From contig OZ220727.1 of assembly GCA_965116865.1 (NCBI GenBank), positions 3,224,001 through 3,288,000 of the forward strand: 64,000 nt of DNA. The letters run 5' to 3'. A model generated the notes under the pieces. That model saw only the letters and a list, made by a program, of their open reading frames with translations, was not told the DNA's origin and did not search any database. Positions 58,532 through 64,000 of this stretch are shown here, one piece after another. The translations under genes were made by a program, and so were the position numbers. The stretch's first letter is position 1, and each line of letters starts with the position of its first letter. The stretch comes from Aldehydirespirator sp965116865 (GTDB taxonomy: Bacteria > Actinomycetota > Acidimicrobiia > Acidimicrobiales > Aldehydirespiratoraceae).

Positions 58532-59332
58532 GTGAGCGCAGTGCGCGTGCAGGACCTGGACGTGACCCTGGACGGCACGCATGTGCTGCGCGGCGTCGAT
58601 CTGGCAGCTTCGGCGGGGGAGTGGGTGAACATCATCGGCGCCAACGGCGCTGGCAAGACCACCCTGCTGCGGGCGGTTCTCGGGCTGGTGCCCTACGGCG
58701 GCGAGATCGTCATCGACGGGCTGAACGGCAGGCGCCGCCCCGCCCGGGCCCGCAAACTCGCATACGTGCCGCAGACGCCGGTCATCCCACCGGGGATGCT
58801 GGTCGCAGACTACGTGCTGCTGGGGCGCACCCCCCACCGGGGAGTGTTCGCGGCCGAGACCGCCGACGACCGCAGGATCGCAGCCGAGGTGCTGGCCCGC
58901 CTGGACCTGGACGGCTTCGGCGAGCGGACAGTGCAGTCGCTGTCGGGCGGCGAGCGCCAGCGGGCCGTGATGGCCCGGGCCCTGGCCCAGCAGGCCGATG
59001 TGCTGCTGCTCGACGAACCCACCACCGCTCTCGACCTGGGCCATCAGCAAGACGTGCTCGAACTGGTCGACGATCTGCGGCGCGAGCGCGGCCTGACCGT
59101 GATCGCGACCCTTCACGACCTGACACTGGCGGCCCGCTACGGCGACCGCATAGCCATACTCGCGCAGGGGCGGGTCGTTGAGACCGGGCCACCTGCGGAG
59201 GTGCTCACCGTGCCGAGCATCGCCGAGCATTTCGGGGCCGCCGTGCGCATCGTCGACGATCTCGAGGGCCCCGTGATCGTTCCCACCACCAGAGCGGGCG
59301 GTTACGTCGCCCAGAATGGAGACGGGCCATGA
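58532..59332 (+). CDS. btuD: Vitamin B12 ABC transporter ATPase BtuD
   Basis: 266 residues from GTG 58532 (MSAVRVQDLDVTLDG). A longer GTG start at 58469 is possible. Walker A IIGANGAGKTTLL, Q-loop KLAYVPQTPVIPPGM, signature LSGGERQRAVMARAL, Walker B DVLLLDEPTTALDLG and H-loop TLHDLTLA are all intact. It energises BtuC. Its stop overlaps the ATG of a mini-ORF (ATGA). Confidence 0.9.
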   Translation: MSAVRVQDLDVTLDGTHVLRGVDLAASAGEWVNIIGANGAGKTTLLRAVLGLVPYGGEIVIDGLNGRRRPARARKLAYVPQTPVIPPGMLVADYVLLGRTPHRGVFAAETADDRRIAAEVLARLDLDGFGERTVQSLSGGERQRAVMARALAQQADVLLLDEPTTALDLGHQQDVLELVDDLRRERGLTVIATLHDLTLAARYGDRIAILAQGRVVETGPPAEVLTVPSIAEHFGAAVRIVDDLEGPVIVPTTRAGGYVAQNGDGP

Positions 59333-59466
59333 CCAGTCCCGACGCCCCGCCCACCGCCGTTGTCGTGCTGGGGGCGGACCGTGGACCTGCGCGGCGGCGA
59401 GGACGTCGATTGCCCGCCGTCGCCGTGGCCGGGGGCGGACCGCCCCAGAATGGAGACGGGCCATGA
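59329..59466 (+). other. Coupled mini-ORF between btuD and cobO
   Basis: ATG at 59329 overlaps the btuD stop (ATGA). The 45-codon ORF ends with QNGDGP and TGA overlapping the cobO ATG at 59463, again ATGA. About 50 bases around each ATGA are the same at an offset of 134, so this is a duplicated gene junction. Confidence 0.7.
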
Positions 59467-60035
59467 CCAGCCCCGACGCCCCGCCCACCGCCGATCCCCG
59501 CCCCGGCGGGATGCGCACCGCCAGGAGCCTGGTGGTGGTCAACACCGGTGACGGCAAGGGCAAGTCCTCAGCCGCGTTCGGCATGGTGATGCGGGCCAGA
59601 GCCCGGGGCTGGCCGGTGGCGGTGGTGCAGTTCCTCAAGTCGAACGACTGGGTGACCGGCGAGCAGCTGATGGCCGAGCCGCTCGGGGTGGACTTCTGGT
59701 CGCTGGGGGAGGGCTTCACCTGGGACAGCGACGACCTGACCCGCGACGAGGCCGAGGCCCGCGAGGCTTGGCGCCACGGCAGGGCGGTGGTGGAGGCGGG
59801 CCGTCACCGGCTGGTGCTGTTCGATGAGATCACCTACCCGCTCAACTGGGGCTGGATCGACGCCGGCGAGGTGGAGTCGACGTTCCGCAGCCGTCCCGAG
59901 GGCGTGTCCTTGGTGCTGACCGGCCGGGACGCGCCGGGCTGGATGATCGAGTTGGCCGACACCGCCACCGAGATGGTCAAGACCAAGCACGCCTACGACG
60001 AAGGGATCCTGGCCAAGAAGGGCATCGACTACTGA
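59463..60035 (+). CDS. cobO: Cob(I)yrinic acid a,c-diamide adenosyltransferase CobO/BtuR
   Basis: 190 residues from the ATG at 59463. SLVVVNTGDGKGKSSAAFGM is the P-loop, followed by VAVVQFLKSNDWVTGEQLMA, LVLFDEITYPLNWGWIDAGE and LVLTGRDAPGWMIELADTAT. The enzyme adenosylates cobalt to make adenosylcobalamin. Its place after btuFCD behind a B12 riboswitch suggests a salvage operon. Confidence 0.92.
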   Translation: MTSPDAPPTADPRPGGMRTARSLVVVNTGDGKGKSSAAFGMVMRARARGWPVAVVQFLKSNDWVTGEQLMAEPLGVDFWSLGEGFTWDSDDLTRDEAEAREAWRHGRAVVEAGRHRLVLFDEITYPLNWGWIDAGEVESTFRSRPEGVSLVLTGRDAPGWMIELADTATEMVKTKHAYDEGILAKKGIDY

Positions 60036-60179
60036 TGCCGCCTTGCGGGCGCCCGGCAAGGAACTGCTGTTTCCCGACACCCGCGAGTTCAGGATCGACG
60101 GTGGAAGCAACGGATCGACTGACTCCCCCCTGTGTCCGTTAGCCTTGCGGAAGCAGGCTCGAACATGCAGGAGGCGCCC

Positions 60180-60962
60180 ATGCGGAGCCACGAAATCGAC
60201 TACCAGATCTACGGGGACGACCTCCAGTTCGTGGAGATCGAACTCGACCCTGGCGAGGTCGTCGTCGCCGAGGCCGGGGCCATGATGTACATGGAGCAGG
60301 ACATCACCTTCGAGGCCAAGATGGGCGACGGCTCCGATCCCGACCAGGGCACCTGGAGCAAGCTCAAGTCGGCGGCCAAGCGGGGCGTCACAGGCGAGGG
60401 CCTGTTCATGACCCACTTCACCAACAGCGCGCCGCAAGGCAAGCAGCGGGTGGCCATGGCCGCTCCCTACCCCGGCAAGATCCTGCCTGTCAACCTGGCC
60501 GCCGTGGGCGGGCGCCTGCTGGCCCAGAAGGACGCCTTCCTGTGCGCGGCGTCGGGCACCAAACTCGACGTCGCCTTCAACCGCAAGATCGGCACCGGTC
60601 TGTTCGGCGGGGAGGGCTTCATCCTTCAGTCGATCTCCGGCGACGGCCTGGCCTTCATGCACGCCGGCGGGACCATCGTCGAGAAGCAGCTCCAGGGCGA
60701 GACCCTCCGGATCGACACCGGCTGCATTGTCGCCTTCCAGCCCCAGATCCAGTATTCGATCGAGCGGGCAGGCAACCTCAAGTCGATGGTCTTCGGCGGG
60801 GAGGGCCTGTTCCTGGCCACTCTCACCGGTGTGGGCCGCGTGTGGCTCCAGTCGCTTCCGTTCAACCGCATCGCCGACCGTGTGATCGCCAACATCCGGC
60901 CCGGCGGCTCCCAGGGCGAGGGCTCGGTCATCGGCGGTCTCTCCAACATTTTCGAGCGCTGA
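60180..60962 (+). CDS. AIM24/TIGR00266-family protein
   Basis: 260 residues from the ATG at 60180, six bases after AGGAGG. YQIYGDDLQFVEIELDPGEV, VVAEAGAMMYMEQDITFEAK, PYPGKILPVNLAAVGGRLLA, KIGTGLFGGEGFILQSISGD and VFGGEGLFLATLTGVGRVWL are typical of this beta-rich family. Members are widespread and poorly understood, sometimes linked to stress or envelope. The first 130 bases after cobO hold no gene. Confidence 0.85.
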   Translation: MRSHEIDYQIYGDDLQFVEIELDPGEVVVAEAGAMMYMEQDITFEAKMGDGSDPDQGTWSKLKSAAKRGVTGEGLFMTHFTNSAPQGKQRVAMAAPYPGKILPVNLAAVGGRLLAQKDAFLCAASGTKLDVAFNRKIGTGLFGGEGFILQSISGDGLAFMHAGGTIVEKQLQGETLRIDTGCIVAFQPQIQYSIERAGNLKSMVFGGEGLFLATLTGVGRVWLQSLPFNRIADRVIANIRPGGSQGEGSVIGGLSNIFER

Positions 60963-60969
60963 CCGCCGC

Positions 60970-61153
60970 GGCGTGCCTGTCAGGATTTCGACGCCGCCGT
61001 CGCCGCTGCCCTGGAAGCACCGACTTCGCGGCTGATCGCAGCGGCGTGCCTGTCAGGATTTCGACGCCGCCGTCGCCGCTGCCCTGGAAGCACCGACTTC
61101 GCGGCTGATCGCAGCGGCGTGCCTGTCAGGATTTCGACGCCGCCGTCGCCGGA
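60970..61153 (+). repeat. 73-bp tandem repeat between convergent genes
   Basis: GCGTGCCTGTCAGGATTTCG begins copies at 60971, 61044 and 61117, period 73. The third is partial. It lies between the AIM24 gene and the convergent hydratase gene. Confidence 0.9.
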
Positions 61154-61172
61154 GGAGCGCGCGGTGCGCCTG

Positions 61173-62009
61173 TCAGACGATCGGGAGGCTGAACGCGCCC
61201 AGCGGGCCGAAGTCGAAACGGAACTCGTCACCGGGCGCGACGGCCATCGGGCGGGTGAACGAGCCGGACAGGATCACTTGGCCCGATCTCAGCGGCATGC
61301 CTTGCTCGTTGTAGCGGCGGGCCAGCCAGACGACGCCGTTGGCGGGATGGTCGAGCACGCCGGCCGCCAGACCGGTCTCCTCCACGGCGCCGTTGCGGTA
61401 GGCGACGGCCCCGACCCAGCGCAAGTCCAGGTCGCGTGAACCGACGGGATGGCCTCCGGTCACGATCCCGGCGTCGGCCGCGTTGTCGGCGATGGTGTCG
61501 ACGACGGTTCGGGTGCGGCCGGTGGCCGGGTCGGTGCGGGGGGTGCGCGACGCGATCAGCTCCACCGCGGCGGTGACCCGGCCGGTGGCGTCGAGCACGT
61601 CGTCGATCGCCAGGTCGGCGCCGGACAGGTCGTCGGCCAGCACGAAGGCAAGTTCCACCTCGAGGCGCAGGTCGCAGAAGTCGGCGGCCGCGACGGGCTC
61701 GTCGGGGGCGAACACCATGGCGTCGGTCAGGAAGCCTGAGTCGGGGGTGTCGATGTTCATTGCCTGCTGCATGGCCCGGCTGGTGAGGCCGATCTTGTGG
61801 CCTATCACCTGCTCGCCGCGGTCGAGACGGAGGTCGAGCCAAGCGGCCTGCACACGGTAGGCCTCGTCGATGGTCATCAGCGGGTAGGCGCCGGTGGTCT
61901 GGCGGACCTGCCTGCGCTCCCGTTCGGCGGCGTCGAGCATTTCGGCCTCGGCCCGGATGTCCCGGTCGGTGAGGCCGTGCGCCTCGGCTGCCGGGCTCCG
62001 GCCGCTCAC
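61173..62009 (-). CDS. 2-keto-4-pentenoate / 2-oxohept-4-ene-1,7-dioate hydratase
   Basis: About 278 residues (GTG 62009, or 62018). GLTDRDIRAEAEMLDAAERE, TIDEAYRVQAAWLDLRLDRG, VIGHKIGLTSRAMQQAMNID, LRLEVELAFVLADDLSGADL and QVILSGSFTRPMAVAPGDEF belong to the MhpD/HpaH hydratase family, which hydrates dienoates in meta-cleavage pathways. With the FAH-family and CHMI genes next door, an HpaH role in homoprotocatechuate breakdown is likely. Confidence 0.85.
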   Translation of the reverse strand: MSGRSPAAEAHGLTDRDIRAEAEMLDAAERERRQVRQTTGAYPLMTIDEAYRVQAAWLDLRLDRGEQVIGHKIGLTSRAMQQAMNIDTPDSGFLTDAMVFAPDEPVAAADFCDLRLEVELAFVLADDLSGADLAIDDVLDATGRVTAAVELIASRTPRTDPATGRTRTVVDTIADNAADAGIVTGGHPVGSRDLDLRWVGAVAYRNGAVEETGLAAGVLDHPANGVVWLARRYNEQGMPLRSGQVILSGSFTRPMAVAPGDEFRFDFGPLGAFSLPIV

Positions 62010-62117
62010 AGTATGCACGGGGTGCCGCCCGCCCCTACTGGAGGCGTTCTCCTGCCTGTTCGGGAGGTGGGCGGTCGCGGCAGTGGGCTGTGGCGCGGCC
62101 GGGGCCCGGCAGCCCGG

Positions 62118-62222
62118 GCCGCGGCCCGTGCGGCGTACGATCCGGGCGGCGCGGCCCGTGCGGCGTACGATCCGGGCGGCGCGGCCCGTGCGGCGTACGA
62201 TCCGGGCGGCGCGGCCCGTACG
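62118..62222. repeat. 30-bp tandem repeat
   Basis: CGGCCCGTGCGGCGTACGAT plus CCGGGCGGCG is repeated three times with a partial fourth. It keeps all frames open. It sits in the 302-base gap 62019-62320, which also has a copy of the dispersed repeat at 62230-62310 and no other gene. Confidence 0.9.
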
Positions 62223-62320
62223 GGCGAGGCCGTGGCCCGAGCGGCTCTCAGGCCGCAGCGGACAGAAGCGGGAATGAAGCGGCTGCGGCACGACGGGCTC
62301 ACGGCTGCACGCGCTCGCAT

Positions 62321-63190
62321 TCAGGAGAGGTTCTCGTCGCGGATCGGGTTGCGGAGGGTGCCTATCTCGGGGACGGTCACCTCCACGACGTCGCCGGGCT
62401 TCAGCCATGCCGGCGGGTCGAGGCGGGCGCCGGCGCCGGTGGGGGTGCCGGTGAAGATCACATCGCCGGCGTCCAAGCCGACGAAGGTGGACAGGTAGTG
62501 GATCTGGTACTCGATCCCGAACCGCATGTTGCCGGCCACGTCGTCTTGGCGGAGCTCGCCGTTGACCCGGGTGGTGAGATGCAGATCCGCGAAGTCGCCG
62601 ATCTCGTCGAGGGTCACCAGCCAAGGGCCGATCGAGCCGCTGCTGTGCCAGTTCTTGCCTTGTGTCACGTTGAAACGCCCGTGGCGCACCCAGTCCCGGA
62701 TGGTGCCCTCGTTGCCGAGCGACACTCCGGCGATGTGGTTGCGTGCCTGCGCTGCGGGGATGCGGCGCCCGCCGGCGCCGATGACCGCCACGATCTCGCC
62801 TTCGTAGTCGAGCTGCTCGGACTCGGGGGGCCGCAGCAGGGCCTGCTCGTGGCCGACGAGCGTCTCAGGGAATCGCACGAACACGCTCGGATAGGAGTCG
62901 GCGGGGTTCTCGGCGTACTCGGCGCCGCGACCGCCGTAGTTCACGCCGATGCAGATGATCTTGCCGGGCTGGGGAAGCAGGCGCTCGAAGGCGACCTCGT
63001 CGGCGTGGTGGTCGGCGCCGGCGCCGGAGCCGGCCCAGCCGGCTGCCTCGTCGAGGCGTCCCTGCGCGATCAGATCGCCGAGGTCCCGAACCCCGCCGAC
63101 GCGCGAGGCGAGATCGATCACGCCGGCGCCGTCGGGGGTGAGCACCCCGAATGAGGCGGCTCCGCCGACGCTGTAGCTGAGCAGGCGCAT
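62321..63190 (-). CDS. Fumarylacetoacetate hydrolase-family protein (HpaG-like)
   Basis: 289 residues from the ATG at 63190 (MRLLSYSVGGAASFGVLTPD). The conserved FAH region has GKIICIGVNYGGRGAEYAEN, PSVFVRFPETLVGHEQALLR, QLDYEGEIVAVIGAGGRRIP (metal-binding Glu), NVTQGKNWHSSGSIGPWLVT and DVIFTGTPTGAGARLDPPAW. The family includes HpaG decarboxylase/isomerase and acylpyruvate hydrolases. Context favours homoprotocatechuate degradation. Confidence 0.87.
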   Translation of the reverse strand: MRLLSYSVGGAASFGVLTPDGAGVIDLASRVGGVRDLGDLIAQGRLDEAAGWAGSGAGADHHADEVAFERLLPQPGKIICIGVNYGGRGAEYAENPADSYPSVFVRFPETLVGHEQALLRPPESEQLDYEGEIVAVIGAGGRRIPAAQARNHIAGVSLGNEGTIRDWVRHGRFNVTQGKNWHSSGSIGPWLVTLDEIGDFADLHLTTRVNGELRQDDVAGNMRFGIEYQIHYLSTFVGLDAGDVIFTGTPTGAGARLDPPAWLKPGDVVEVTVPEIGTLRNPIRDENLS

Positions 63191-63289
63191 CAGAGTCGCA
63201 CCGTCCTGTTCCGTTCGCGGCAACCTGGCATTCTCTCGACTCTCCGCTCCCGGACTCCTCGGCACCCGCTACCGTGTCTACCCGTCGAG

Positions 63290-63546
63290 GCGCTCAAGGA
63301 GACCAGCGCCCGAATATACAGTTGCAGGTCGGCTGTCAGCAGGACAGACGTCCCGCTCTTGAGCGCTCAAGGAGACCAGCGCCCGAATATACAGTTGCAG
63401 GTCGGCTGTCAGCAGGACAGACGTCCCGCTCTTGAGCGCTCAAGGAGACCAGCGCCCGAATATACAGTTGCAGGTCGGCTGTCAGCAGGACAGACGTCCC
63501 GCTCTTGAGCGCTCAAGGAGACCAGCGCCCGAATATACAGTTGCAG
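63290..63546 (+). repeat. 73-bp tandem repeat before the isomerase gene
   Basis: CGCTCAAGGAGACCAGCGCC starts copies at 63291, 63364, 63437 and 63510, period 73, practically identical. Each includes AAGGAGA, so the ribosome-binding-site region of the next gene may be part of the unit. Nothing else is seen in 63191-63561. Confidence 0.92.
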
Positions 63547-63561
63547 CGAACGGGACCGCTC

Positions 63562-63957
63562 ATGCCGCACATCATCATCGAGCATTCTGCCAATGTGGCC
63601 GACCTGGCCGACATGGATGCCTTGGTGGCCGCGGTCCATCAATCGGCGCTCGACGACGGCCTGCCCGCCCGCGACGCTCTCCGCACGCGGGCCGTGTCCC
63701 GTCGGCGCTTCCGCATCGGCGACGGCAACCCGGCCTACGGCTTCGTGTGCCTGACCGCCCGGATCGGACCCGGCCGCGAGCCTGCGGCGGTCCATCGGTT
63801 CCTCAATCGGCTCGTCGACACCGTAGACGAGATGCTGGCGCCGCTTCAGGCCGACCATCCGGTGGCCATCAGCGCCGAAGTCCAGTTGATCGACCCGAGC
63901 ATGCGCATCAACCGCAACCATATCCGCACCCATCTCGCCGGTCTCGACCGCACCTGA
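63562..63957 (+). CDS. hpaF: 5-carboxymethyl-2-hydroxymuconate isomerase (HpaF-like)
   Basis: 131 residues: MPHIIIEHSANVADLADMDA with the N-terminal catalytic Pro after Met, DDGLPARDALRTRAVSRRRF and DPSMRINRNHIRTHL. This matches HpaF/CHMI of the tautomerase superfamily, which isomerises the homoprotocatechuate ring-cleavage product. With the divergent hydratase and FAH genes it completes part of an hpa pathway. A partial dispersed repeat follows at 63958-64000. Confidence 0.85.
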   Translation: MPHIIIEHSANVADLADMDALVAAVHQSALDDGLPARDALRTRAVSRRRFRIGDGNPAYGFVCLTARIGPGREPAAVHRFLNRLVDTVDEMLAPLQADHPVAISAEVQLIDPSMRINRNHIRTHLAGLDRT

Positions 63958-64000
63958 GAGCAAGCGCAGACAGGTGGGAGTCCGTGGTGTCGGCGGGTTG

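Noticed and set aside
61228..61842. 204-residue Arg-rich ORF opposite frame in the hydratase gene
   Set aside because: Shadow of the hydratase, which has full family motifs.

Overview
The window is GC-rich DNA (AT-richer only in a few patches) with the gene content of an actinomycete. The hpnCDE squalene genes, a CysO-like sulfur carrier, a PAC2 protein, HemQ, a CIRCE-controlled groEL, a Flp/Tad pilus cluster and Thr-rich lipoprotein linkers fit Actinomycetota, perhaps class Acidimicrobiia. That placement is inferred from gene content and was not tested by a database search.

Layout. (1) 1-3160: a VOC protein, thrH, and an orphan lipoprotein solute-binding protein. (2) 3169-17600: a mobile and defence island around a tRNA-Thr. 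It holds an IS630 element split by an IS1182-like element, an IS3 element, a truncated JAB gene facing a truncated regulator, an NYN-domain gene, a second IS1182-like element inserted in an IS1380 remnant, a MamI-like restriction enzyme with a convergent N6 methylase, a DUF3892 gene, and a 107-bp MITE between fragments of ImmA and JAB-ThiF genes. (3) 17707-26812, minus strand: a Flp/Tad pilus-type cluster (TadE-like pilins, TadC, TadB, TadA/CpaF, SAF/CpaB-like) with two secreted proteins. (4) 26958-33547: squalene synthesis (hpnC, hpnD, hpnE), a LytR_C protein, glycerate kinase, and a CysO/MoaD-like carrier. (5) 33600-43850: a second accessory zone. It has a low-GC insertion flanked by two cysO copies, a CRISPR array (28-nt repeats, 33-nt spacers), CIRCE-groEL, a 16-copy 21-bp satellite, a vapBC-type pair, a DEAD-box helicase, a two-repeat CRISPR remnant, a TnpB element, and a DNA methyltransferase gene broken by that element. 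(6) 44509-55049: housekeeping genes (fdhD, sugar dehydrogenase, GNAT, PAC2, NUDIX, hemQ, tesB, gtrA, methyltransferase, polysaccharide deacetylase). (7) 55430-60962: a cobalamin riboswitch, btuFCD and cobO, then an AIM24-type protein. (8) 61173-63957: three enzymes resembling homoprotocatechuate (hpa) catabolism.

Two things stand out. First, spacer 5 of the CRISPR array is identical over 33 nt to a site in the broken methyltransferase gene 8.5 kb away, so it is a self-matching spacer whose target has been wrecked by a TnpB element. A second CRISPR-like unit with exactly the same 28+33 geometry lies between them. Second, most gene junctions carry tandem or repeat-spacer-repeat duplications of nearly constant period (mostly 71-75 bp by my count). 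These copy the stop of one gene and/or the start of the next. Several create chains of tiny ORFs linked by TGATG or GTGA overlaps, and others sit in frame inside genes. I know no named system that does this.

Start sites were chosen from Shine-Dalgarno sequences and family N-termini. Functions come from reading motifs by eye, without database searches.
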